From the NCBI GenBank assembly GCA_945906975.1, contig CAMDRY010000232.1:1-5704 (forward strand): DNA of 5,704 nt, written 5' to 3'. A program made the translations under genes and the position numbers. The DNA is from Bordetella parapertussis (lineage in GTDB: Bacteria; Pseudomonadota; Gammaproteobacteria; Burkholderiales; SG8-39). Of this stretch, positions 1 to 5,704 are shown piece after piece (the first letter of the stretch is position 1; each line of letters opens with the position of its first letter). A model generated the notes under the pieces. The model was given only the letters and a program-made list of their open reading frames with translations. It ran no database searches and was not told the DNA's origin.

Positions 1-10
1 GGGAATAAGC

Positions 11-451
11 ATGAGCACACTCAAAACTTTGCTTGCAGACAAAGCGCGCGCCGGGGTCTATCAGGTGGGCCCGGGCACGCAGTCAATCGAAGCGGCGGCG
101 AAAGAAGCCGGGCTTGCCGTGTGGCGCATCGACATCGGCCATGTGCACGACAAAACGGGTTTCACCGCCCTCGTCGCCAAGGCCATGGCGTTTCCCGAAT
201 GGTTCGGCGGCAACTGGGACGCGTTCGAGGACTGCCTTACCGACATGTCCTGGCACGAGGCGCCCGGCTATGTGCTGGTGCTTGAGCACAGCAAGCATTT
301 TGGCGCCGGCCACCGCCACGAGTTTGATACGGCGATGGAGGTGCTCGACGGCGCGGCCACCTGGTGGCAGGAGCAGGGCAAGCCGTTCTGGGCGCTGGTG
401 AGCGGTCCCGAGGGTTGGGATGCAGGCCTGCCGCCCCTTCCCCCGGTGTGA
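11..451 (+). CDS. Barstar-family RNase inhibitor-like protein
   Basis: This 146-residue protein belongs to the barstar family, small cytoplasmic proteins that bind and block barnase-type ribonucleases. The diagnostic stretch is at residues 61-77, FPEWFGGNWDAFEDCLT, which matches the barstar segment YYGENLDALWDCLT. D70 and D74 correspond to barstar D35 and D39, two main barnase-contact residues. The protein is longer than the roughly 90-residue Bacillus barstar because about 35 residues precede the fold, and a short Pro-rich tail follows it. No signal peptide or membrane segment is visible, as expected for a cytosolic inhibitor. The ATG at 11 is the only plausible start because the next Met is at residue 59, inside the fold. 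Only 10 bases precede it, so its ribosome site and promoter cannot be judged. Family assignment is firm, but whether it inhibits an RNase depends on an unseen partner, likely encoded just to the left if present. Confidence 0.9.
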   Translation: MSTLKTLLADKARAGVYQVGPGTQSIEAAAKEAGLAVWRIDIGHVHDKTGFTALVAKAMAFPEWFGGNWDAFEDCLTDMSWHEAPGYVLVLEHSKHFGAGHRHEFDTAMEVLDGAATWWQEQGKPFWALVSGPEGWDAGLPPLPPV

Positions 452-465
452 CCTGACCTGCTACC

Positions 466-488
466 ACGCCGCCAGCGCCGCTGGCCGT
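466..488 (+). terminator. GC-rich hairpin after the barstar-like gene
   Basis: A perfect 6-bp stem (gccagc at 471-476, gctggc at 480-485, 3-nt loop) lies 19 nt after the barstar stop. It can be extended by ACG/CGT (466-468 and 486-488) across a 2-nt bulge. An AT-rich stretch follows (488-500), but it is mixed A and T rather than a T-run, so this is not a textbook intrinsic terminator. It may be a weak terminator, an mRNA 3' end stabiliser, or chance in GC-rich DNA. Confidence 0.35.
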
Positions 489-515
489 ATAAAATTTATA
501 AGAAATTAATCTGAC
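488..515 (+). promoter_or_regulatory. AT-rich patch, possible promoter region of nudB
   Basis: The 452-567 gap has a sharply AT-rich segment in otherwise GC-rich DNA. It includes a 13-base palindrome with a central A (488-500, arms tataaa and tttata). It contains several -10-like hexamers (TATAAA at 488, TAAAAT at 490, TATAAG at 497), each one base off TATAAT. I found no convincing -35 hexamer at 16-18 nt upstream; that space is GC-rich hairpin sequence. A promoter for nudB, and perhaps clsC, is plausible here but the exact elements are unresolved. Confidence 0.3.
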
Positions 516-551
516 TAACCCGCGGCAGATAAGGTTTTCCGGTTAATTTCA

Positions 552-567
552 GTGACAGAAAAGTCAC
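552..567 (+). promoter_or_regulatory. Small hairpin abutting the nudB start codon
   Basis: The 16 bases before the nudB ATG form an inverted repeat: GTGAC (552-556), a 6-nt loop agaaaa, and GTCAC (563-567). The second arm ends directly at the start codon. No Shine-Dalgarno sequence is recognisable; the nearest purine run is the loop itself. The structure could present the loop to the ribosome, modulate initiation, or be a DNA operator half-site pair. A 5-bp stem can also arise by chance. Confidence 0.35.
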
Positions 568-1017
568 ATGCAGCAATATAAGATCCCGCGTTCCGTGCTG
601 GTGGTGATCCATACCGCAGACCTGCAGGTGCTGCTCATCGAGCGCGCCGCAGCGCCCGGGTTCTGGCAGTCGGTGACCGGCAGCCTCGATCGCGAAGACG
701 AGGCGCTTGCTGCAACGGCGGCGCGTGAAGTGGCCGAGGAAACGGGCATCGACGCCACCCGCTACGCGCTCAGCGACTGGGGCATTGAGAACCGTTACGA
801 AATTTTCAAACGCTGGCGTAATCGCTACGCCCCTGGAATCACGCACAACACCGAGCATGTGTTCGGCCTGATCTTGCCGGCGGCAGTGCCGGTAGTGCTC
901 GCGCCGGGCGAGCATGTCGCGCAAGTCTGGCTGCCCTGGCGCGAAGCCGCGGCCAAATGCTTTTCCTGGACCAACCGCGACGCCATCCTGCTATTGCCCG
1001 AGAAGTTGGGCCGCTAG
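568..1017 (+). CDS. nudB: NudB, dihydroneopterin triphosphate diphosphatase
   Basis: This 149-residue Nudix hydrolase should remove pyrophosphate from 7,8-dihydroneopterin triphosphate, the early committed step of tetrahydrofolate synthesis in the cytoplasm. The Nudix box runs from G38 to I61 and ends in REVAEETGI, carrying the metal-binding glutamates. It has six rather than five residues between the leading Gly and the first Glu, a variant I recall from betaproteobacterial NudB. NudB-specific blocks seen in the E. coli enzyme are also present: FWQSVTGS (32-39), a WRNRYAPG segment (83-90), NTEHVF (94-99) and SWTNRDAI (133-140). Length equals the family norm of about 150. ATG 568 is fixed by an in-frame stop at 553-555, although no clear ribosome site precedes it. 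The clsC-like gene begins 46 nt downstream on the same strand, so the two may be co-transcribed. Confidence 0.93.
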   Translation: MQQYKIPRSVLVVIHTADLQVLLIERAAAPGFWQSVTGSLDREDEALAATAAREVAEETGIDATRYALSDWGIENRYEIFKRWRNRYAPGITHNTEHVFGLILPAAVPVVLAPGEHVAQVWLPWREAAAKCFSWTNRDAILLLPEKLGR

Positions 1018-1063
1018 CCTGGGTGGCATCAAGGTGGACCGGATCGGGAATATACTTGCGCAG

Positions 1064-2668
1064 ATGAAAATGGCCCTGCAATATTTTCCCATCCGAAGGT
1101 GGCTGCTGCTGGGCGCGCTGCTTGGTGTGGTCCTTGCCGGTTGCGCCACATTTCGTGCCGATTACCCGGTCGCGCCCTCGCATGCCTTTGACCGCCCGCG
1201 TGAAACCACACTGGGCAAGGCGTATGCGCAGGCCGAATCGCGCCACCCCGGGTTCTCCGGTTTCCGGCTGCTCAACAACGGTGTCAGCGCGTTGCTGACC
1301 CGCGCGGCGTTGGCGGACCTTGCCGAGCGCAGCATCGACGTGCAGTACTACATCTTCGACGCCGATGACATCGGCCTGTTCCTGATGAAACGCCTCATCG
1401 CCGCAGCCGACCGCGGCGTGCGCGTGCGCATCATCATCGACGACTACCTCATCGGTTTTGATGACGCGACCCTGGCGCGCATCGACGCCCACCCGAACAT
1501 CGAGATCCGCGTCTTCAATCCCTATCCGGACCGGGCGCGCTGGTCGCGCCCCTTGCAGATGATGTTCAATCTTGCGACCCTGGGCAACCGCATGCACAAC
1601 AAGCTGTTTGCCGTAGACGGCCAGGCGGCGGTCATGGGCGGGCGCAATCTGAGCAACCATTACTTTGAAGGTGAATCAGAAACCAATTTTCGCGACATGG
1701 ACGTGCTCGCCGCCGGTCCGGTGGTCGCCGCGGTGCTCAAGCAGTACGACACCTACTGGAACGAGCCCATCGTCGTGCCGGTGGCGGCGTTTGGCGCCGA
1801 TGCCGGCGATGGCAACGCCGCAAGGGCGCTTGAAGAGGCGCAAGCGGCGTTGAGCCCTACCACCGCCGCCGGGGTGGGAGCGCAAACCGAATACCAGCGC
1901 CGCAAGGCCGAATTTGAGCGCCGTGTCCTGCGGGGCGCGGACGACCTGGTGTGGGCGGCGGTGCGGCCTGTCACCGAGCCGCCGGTACGCCAGTTGCCCG
2001 GCGCCGCCAAACCCTCGGCCGAGGTCGCCCGTGCCCTGGCCATCGAGCGCCAGCGTACGCGCGGCGAATTCACCATGGAGACGGCCTACTTTGTTCCCGG
2101 CGAGCGCGGCGTGCAGGTGCTCTCGGAGCTGACGGCGCGCGGCGTGCGCGTGCGCATCCTCACCAATTCGATGGCCTCAACCGATGTGCCCGCGGTGCAC
2201 TCGGGTTACTCGCGCTACCGCGAGGCTTTGCTTGCCGCGGGGGTCGAATTGTACGAATACCGCGTTGACGCGCCGCGCCCCATCCCCTCGACCCAGTTGC
2301 TGCGTTTCGGTCGTTCCGATTCGGCGCTGCACGCCAAGGTGGTGGTGCACGACCGGCGCATGGTCTGGATAGGCACCGCCAATTTCGATCCGCGCTCGCG
2401 GCGCATCAACACCGAGACCGGCCTGCTGATCGAAAGCGAAGCGCTGGCCGCGCGCATGCTCGAGAGCATGGAGCGCGATTTTTCGCCGGCACAAAGCTGG
2501 CGCCTGGTGCTTGAAACCGACGCGCAGACCGGAATGCGGCGCATCGTCTGGGTGGGGGAGCAGGATGGGGCACCCCTGCGCCTTAGCTTTGAACCTGGTG
2601 CCGGGGTAATGCGCCAGTTGCGCGTGTTGTTTTATTCCCTGCTGCCGGGCATCGAGGAACTGCTCTAG
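1064..2668 (+). CDS. clsC: ClsC-type cardiolipin synthase / phospholipase D lipoprotein
   Basis: This 534-residue phospholipase D-superfamily enzyme most resembles E. coli ClsC (YmdC), which makes cardiolipin by transferring a phosphatidyl group between phospholipids. Both HKD catalytic motifs are intact: H178-x-K180-x4-D185, followed by GGRN, and H423-x-K425-x4-D430, followed by GTANFDPRS. Further ClsC-like blocks are IDVQYYIFDADD, the ILTNSMASTDVPAVHSGY stretch and the C-terminal LLPGIEELL. ATG 1064 was chosen because it yields a lipoprotein signal: an RR pair, a hydrophobic core and the lipobox LAGC with the acylated Cys at residue 27. An in-frame ATG at 914 would add 50 residues overlapping nudB and bury that signal, so I reject it. 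No strong ribosome site is seen; ATG 1070 is also possible. Ala at +2 after the Cys would favour outer-membrane sorting under the E. coli Lol rule. The N-terminus extends about 60 residues beyond E. coli ClsC. Exact lipid substrates are inferred. Confidence 0.88.
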   Translation: MKMALQYFPIRRWLLLGALLGVVLAGCATFRADYPVAPSHAFDRPRETTLGKAYAQAESRHPGFSGFRLLNNGVSALLTRAALADLAERSIDVQYYIFDADDIGLFLMKRLIAAADRGVRVRIIIDDYLIGFDDATLARIDAHPNIEIRVFNPYPDRARWSRPLQMMFNLATLGNRMHNKLFAVDGQAAVMGGRNLSNHYFEGESETNFRDMDVLAAGPVVAAVLKQYDTYWNEPIVVPVAAFGADAGDGNAARALEEAQAALSPTTAAGVGAQTEYQRRKAEFERRVLRGADDLVWAAVRPVTEPPVRQLPGAAKPSAEVARALAIERQRTRGEFTMETAYFVPGERGVQVLSELTARGVRVRILTNSMASTDVPAVHSGYSRYREALLAAGVELYEYRVDAPRPIPSTQLLRFGRSDSALHAKVVVHDRRMVWIGTANFDPRSRRINTETGLLIESEALAARMLESMERDFSPAQSWRLVLETDAQTGMRRIVWVGEQDGAPLRLSFEPGAGVMRQLRVLFYSLLPGIEELL

Positions 2669-2691
2669 CGCGGTGTGTCCGCCGCGGCTTG

Positions 2692-3498
2692 CTAGTTGTC
2701 CAGGAAAGCCTTTATGCCGGTGTAGACCGATATGCCGGCGGTGGCCGCAGGCGTGAGCGCGGAAACAATCTTGGCGATACGCACGGTCGTTTTCTGTATC
2801 CCCAACTGGCCGTCCGAGTCGGTTGTCAGCAGTTGCGCCAGAAACACGACGATGCGACTGGGTTGGGGTTTGCTGTTGATGTGGTGGTGGCGCCAGCGGC
2901 CAAGCAGCATGCCGGTGATGAGGGCGAAGGCGATGCTCGCCGCGTACTCAAGTACCTCGCGCGTCTCGCGCAGGTCCTGCGGCAGCACCGGCGTTTTGTC
3001 GATGGCGCCGGTGATGGCGCTCATTCCGATAACGGTCAGCACGGCAACGCAGGATGCGAGCGTTGCGGATGTCCAGAACCGGCGCGGATGCCACACAAAC
3101 AGCGCAAAACCGAAAGGCAGTGGAATCAGCAGCGAGGCGATGCGCAGGTACAGGGGTTTGAGGTCGTACATGATGACGATGGCAAAATGCGCCATGAGCA
3201 GCAGCAGCGCCGGTATCAACAGCGCGATCAGCGCACTGACGACATAACTGCGCGCCTTCGAGGGCTCCGCCGATGCGGCAATCGCGCGTGCCGTGGCTGC
3301 TGATTTCAATTCGGCCAGTTCGACCTCAAGTGTTGCGATGCGCGCTTCAAGCGCAAGCACCACAGGCGCCGCGGCGGCGCCTTTCTCGAGAAGATCTATT
3401 CTTTGCAGCAGCGGTTTGAACAAATACAGGTCGCGTGTGCAAACCGGGCAGACCAGCGCCGAATCGTTGATTGCAGAGATGCAATACGGACACTGCAT
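2692..3498 (-). CDS. Membrane protein with N-terminal zinc ribbon, function unknown
   Basis: I do not recognise this 268-residue protein as a named family. Its N-terminus carries a likely zinc ribbon, C3-x2-C6-x10-C17-x2-C20 (CPYC and CPVC). A leucine- and glutamate-rich segment with coiled-coil character follows (about 45-70). About four hydrophobic helices follow that (roughly 85-110, 118-136, 143-163 and 184-200), with an Arg/His-rich turn RWRHHH right after the last. A mildly hydrophobic C-terminal stretch (about 243-264) may be a fifth. This suggests an inner-membrane protein with the ribbon and coiled coil on the cytosolic side, but topology is inferred. The ATG at 3498 is well fixed since the first Cys is residue 3. 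It begins 5 nt after the stop of the upstream Ig-like gene and has no strong ribosome site, which points to translational coupling as the last gene of the CHAT operon. Confidence 0.8.
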   Translation of the reverse strand: MQCPYCISAINDSALVCPVCTRDLYLFKPLLQRIDLLEKGAAAAPVVLALEARIATLEVELAELKSAATARAIAASAEPSKARSYVVSALIALLIPALLLLMAHFAIVIMYDLKPLYLRIASLLIPLPFGFALFVWHPRRFWTSATLASCVAVLTVIGMSAITGAIDKTPVLPQDLRETREVLEYAASIAFALITGMLLGRWRHHHINSKPQPSRIVVFLAQLLTTDSDGQLGIQKTTVRIAKIVSALTPAATAGISVYTGIKAFLDN

Positions 3499-3503
3499 GG
3501 CGC

Positions 3504-3944
3504 TTACTTGATCACGTGGACGGTCATCACCGAACTGGTCGAACGGCCTTCGCTGTCCTTGACGGTGAAGCGGATGGCGTGCTCGCCCGCCGGCATTTCC
3601 GCCTTGGCCAAGTCGATACCCTCGTCCTTGATGCCATCCTTGAGACGGTCGGTCAGGTCTACCAGCGGCGTCTTCATGTAGTGAACTTTGACACTAGCCG
3701 GATCGATTTTCGCGCCGCCGCGGGCTTCAAAGCCGACCTTCAGATCGAAGGGCGATTTCACCGTCTTGGATGCGGGATCCGGCGAGACCATTTTGATGCC
3801 GGGCCCTCTGGTGACGCCGCGGGTGACCAGACCCGGCGCATTGGGCAGTTTCGCCTCCTCCTCGGTGATGAGGGGGGCGGCGTGTGCGCTGCTACATGCC
3901 AGCGCGAACAGGCCGGCGGCGAGCGTGAAGGTGTTTGGCTTCAT
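3504..3944 (-). CDS. Small exported protein with probable Ig-like fold
   Basis: This 146-residue protein has a clear Sec signal peptide, with Lys at position 2, a hydrophobic core at about 7-17 and probable cleavage after the AHA at 20-22, so it should act in the periplasm or outside. Cys17 lies in LFALAC, a poor lipobox because the -3 residue is Ala, so lipidation is unlikely though not excluded. Residues about 48-146 alternate hydrophobic and polar positions, with a start like IKMVSPDPASKTVKSP, a middle IDPASVKVHY and an end EHAIRFTVKDSEGRSTSS. This resembles bacterial Ig-like/cadherin-like beta-sandwich domains. The start at 3944 is set by AGGAG (3952-3956 on the complement) with a 7-nt spacer. 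An upstream TTG at 3989 could extend it by 15 residues but lacks a ribosome site. It lies between the CHAT gene and the zinc-ribbon gene. No catalytic motif is visible; a binding or structural role is a guess. Confidence 0.8.
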   Translation of the reverse strand: MKPNTFTLAAGLFALACSSAHAAPLITEEEAKLPNAPGLVTRGVTRGPGIKMVSPDPASKTVKSPFDLKVGFEARGGAKIDPASVKVHYMKTPLVDLTDRLKDGIKDEGIDLAKAEMPAGEHAIRFTVKDSEGRSTSSVMTVHVIK

Positions 3945-3951
3945 ATTTTTT

Positions 3952-3956
3952 CTCCT
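3952..3956 (-). promoter_or_regulatory. Strong ribosome-binding site, start-deciding
   Basis: AGGAG reads on the minus strand 7 nt before the ATG at 3944, separated by an A-rich spacer. It is the best Shine-Dalgarno sequence in the window and settles the start of the Ig-like protein. It sits in the 41-nt gap after the CHAT stop, so this gene can be translated independently of CHAT, unlike the downstream zinc-ribbon gene. A tandem 6-nt repeat (CTATGT twice on the + strand, 3955-3966) overlaps it. Confidence 0.8.
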
Positions 3957-3985
3957 ATGTCTATGTAACTGGGATCGGTCGCAAT

Positions 3986-5704
3986 TCAATCGCCGACGAG
4001 GACGAAGGGCGCCCAGAAGAGCGGGTGAGCATAACTGAATGCGGGCTTGCCATTGGCCGGGTCAAGGAAGCCTGGGCCGTCGAGCAGGCCGAGCATGGCC
4101 TTTTGCAGGGAGTCGGCCTTGGCGGTGGGGGCCCCGGCGGCGTAGCGTTTGAACAGGTCGGTCATCAGGCTGCGCGCGGCGACGCTGTCGACCGGCCAGT
4201 TGGAGACGAGCAGGGCGCGCGCACCGGCGTAAAAGAAGGCGCGGCCGAGACCGGAGACGGCCTCGGCACCGGCGCCCTCGCCCGAGGCGGTGTTGCAGGC
4301 CGAGAGCACCACCCAGTCGGCGTTGAGCTTGAGCGCGAGGATCTCGTCCATGGTCAACAGGCCGTCGCCGTCGATGCCGGCGACATCAGGTGCGGTGAGT
4401 GCGAGCGCCGGCTGGGTGAGGCCGTTCAGTTCGCCTGGCACCAGGCCGTGGGTGGCAAAGGAGATGATGCGCCGGTTGGCCAGGTTCATGCCCTTGACGG
4501 CCTTCTCGTTGGCGTTCTTTTGCAGCATCAGGTCTTGCAGTGGATCGGCGCCCAGGGTCTTGGCGATTTCCATCAACTCGTCGGCGGTGTCGGGCAGGCG
4601 CGGCAAGAGCGCCAGTTCGGCCGAGCTCACCTCACTGGTCTTGGGCGCGCTGCGCAGTCGGATGGGCATGCCGCGCGTGGTGCTGGCAGAGGCGAGCAGT
4701 ACCGGCGGAGTGGCCTGCTCTGCCGCCTGCTCCTTTGAGAACAGCGGATCGCCGATGCCAAGGAACAGCCGCCGCTCGCCCGTTGGTGCGGGCGTGCGCC
4801 GCAGCGTGGTGAGCGCGCTGATCGAGGGCAGTTGCGTGAGGGCCATCTGGCGCACCAGCCAGGGCACACGCTTGTACTCCTCGAAGGGCACGGCCGTCTT
4901 GGCCGGAGCGGCACCCAAGGTGGTGGGCAGCAGCCCCAGGGGCAGGGCGCCCAGTGCGCCGTGGGGCACCACCAGGAGATTCGAGGCGCCCTTCCAGGAC
5001 GCCTCGACCGGCTTGAACAGATCCTGATAGAGCCTGGCGGCCATCTCGACGTTGAAGGCGGGGATCTCGTCGACCGAGGTGGCCGAGGGGTCAAGGGCAC
5101 GGCGCAGCGTCTCGACGGTCTTGGCCACCTGCGCCGAAGTTATCGGCACGCCGGCATACGCCGCATCGCCGGATTTGGGCACCGCCCAGATGAAGGAGCT
5201 GTCCTCTCCCAGGTAGACCGACACCAGGGTCTCGCCCGCGCGCAGCGCCGCACGCACCTGCCCGAGCACCACCGGCTTGGGGTCGGTGAGTTCGGCGTAA
5301 TCGGGGAAGCGCTTCTCGATGTCGCGTTTCAACTCGTTGCGCTGCTTGCCAAAGGCGTCGATGTCGCGGCGCAGCTCGGCGATGATCTTGGGCAGCTGCT
5401 GCTCGGGCGGCTGCGACAGCAGATTCTTTAGCAGGTCCGAGAGCGAATTGACGCGCCGCTGCAGGTCCTGCTCGCGGCGTGCGAGCTCGGCCAGTGCCGG
5501 GTCGCTGATGCTCGCGCGCGCGGCGCTGGCGGACAGGGCGCGCTGCACCTGGCTGCCGCGGGCCACGTCGGCGAGGCGGAAGGACTCGGCCACCGTATCG
5601 AGGCCGGCGGTGGTGATACCGGCCTTGCGCGCCGATGACATCAGCTCGAGGTAGGACTCGATGATGTAGGTGAGGCGCTTGACCTGCCTGAGGCCGCCGG
5701 TGTC
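3986..5704 (-). CDS. CHAT-domain (caspase-like) protein, N-terminus outside window
   Basis: The last 572 residues of a CHAT protein are visible; the frame stays open to the window edge, so the ATG at 5641 is internal. CHAT domains are clan CD cysteine peptidases related to caspases and separase. The catalytic His is in SFATHG (codon 4448-4450) and the Cys in LSACNT (codon 4295-4297), both intact. Other CHAT landmarks are VVPHGALGALPLGLL (upstream of the dyad), LLVSNWPVDS, and the C-terminal HPLFWAPFVLVGD. The first 130 or so visible residues are helical and charged, with coiled-coil-like stretches (around codons for RREQDLQRR and AELRRDIDAF). Such regions normally link to N-terminal TPR repeats, which would lie to the right. 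The stop is 41 nt before the Ig-like gene. Family members include the TPR-CHAT effector of type III-E CRISPR and many uncharacterised proteins; activity, target and cell location are not shown here. A signal peptide, if any, is outside the window. Confidence 0.92.
   Translation of the reverse strand, partial: DTGGLRQVKRLTYIIESYLELMSSARKAGITTAGLDTVAESFRLADVARGSQVQRALSASAARASISDPALAELARREQDLQRRVNSLSDLLKNLLSQPPEQQLPKIIAELRRDIDAFGKQRNELKRDIEKRFPDYAELTDPKPVVLGQVRAALRAGETLVSVYLGEDSSFIWAVPKSGDAAYAGVPITSAQVAKTVETLRRALDPSATSVDEIPAFNVEMAARLYQDLFKPVEASWKGASNLLVVPHGALGALPLGLLPTTLGAAPAKTAVPFEEYKRVPWLVRQMALTQLPSISALTTLRRTPAPTGERRLFLGIGDPLFSKEQAAEQATPPVLLASASTTRGMPIRLRSAPKTSEVSSAELALLPRLPDTADELMEIAKTLGADPLQDLMLQKNANEKAVKGMNLANRRIISFATHGLVPGELNGLTQPALALTAPDVAGIDGDGLLTMDEILALKLNADWVVLSACNTASGEGAGAEAVSGLGRAFFYAGARALLVSNWPVDSVAARSLMTDLFKRYAAGAPTAKADSLQKAMLGLLDGPGFLDPANGKPAFSYAHPLFWAPFVLVGD

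Noticed and set aside
1051..1056. TATACT as a -10 box for clsC
   Set aside because: No -35 element at the right spacing, and transcription would start at or beside the ATG; more likely chance or co-transcription with nudB.
914..1063. 50-residue N-terminal extension of the ClsC-like protein from the ATG at 914
   Set aside because: It overlaps the end of nudB by more than 100 bases, is low-quality Pro/Cys-rich sequence, and would place the lipoprotein signal internally.
839..1660. Long minus-strand open frame (273 codons) opposite nudB and clsC
   Set aside because: It lies antisense to two clearly real genes, has no family features, and is the usual shadow frame of GC-rich coding DNA.
2689..3303. 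Plus-strand open frame (204 codons) opposite the zinc-ribbon gene
   Set aside because: The minus strand gives paired CxxC motifs and membrane helices; the plus reading is Arg/Gln-rich without structure.
3945..3989. Alternative TTG start at 3989 for the Ig-like protein, overlapping the CHAT stop
   Set aside because: It is a rare start codon with no ribosome site and adds an Arg/His-rich leader ahead of a complete signal peptide. AGGAG sits at the right distance from ATG 3944.
3935..4738. Plus-strand open frame (267 codons) opposite the CHAT gene
   Set aside because: It is antisense to a conserved catalytic domain, and its Gly/Val/Gln-rich low-complexity product shows no domain.
4290..5027. 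Plus-strand open frame (245 codons) opposite the CHAT gene
   Set aside because: Same reason: Ser/Arg/Ala-rich shadow translation with no recognisable motif or ribosome site.
1..5704. CRISPR arrays, tRNA/rRNA genes, insertion sequences, attachment sites
   Set aside because: No spaced repeat array, RNA-gene signature, transposase frame or flanking terminal repeats was seen; the window is almost entirely protein-coding.

Overview
The window is GC-rich and densely coding, with six genes and no gap longer than about 120 bases. Organism: probably a betaproteobacterium (Burkholderiales/Rhodocyclales type). This is inferred from the GC-rich codon use, a NudB whose Nudix box has the one-residue-longer form I associate with betaproteobacterial NudB, and nudB lying next to a cardiolipin-synthase-type phospholipase D gene. 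The assignment rests on recall and pattern, not on a search.

Layout. The left half is read on the + strand: a barstar-family protein (11-451), NudB (568-1017) and a ClsC-type phospholipase D/cardiolipin synthase with a lipoprotein signal (1064-2668). The right half is read on the - strand and converges on clsC with only 23 bases between the stops. In transcription order it holds a large CHAT-domain (caspase-like) protein whose N-terminus lies beyond the window (3986 to the right edge), a small secreted protein with a probable Ig-like fold (3504-3944), and a membrane protein with an N-terminal zinc ribbon (2692-3498). Spacing in the minus-strand set is 41 nt, then 5 nt, so it looks like one operon.

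How the genes may work together. NudB (folate synthesis) and ClsC (cardiolipin synthesis) are housekeeping enzymes without an obvious joint role. The barstar-like protein would be an inhibitor of a secreted-type RNase, and a partner RNase gene, if present, would have to lie left of the window. The minus-strand trio is the least explained part: a CHAT protease with its catalytic His and Cys intact, an exported Ig-like protein, and a membrane protein with a zinc ribbon. It is the best candidate for an undescribed system here, but its function cannot be read from the sequence.
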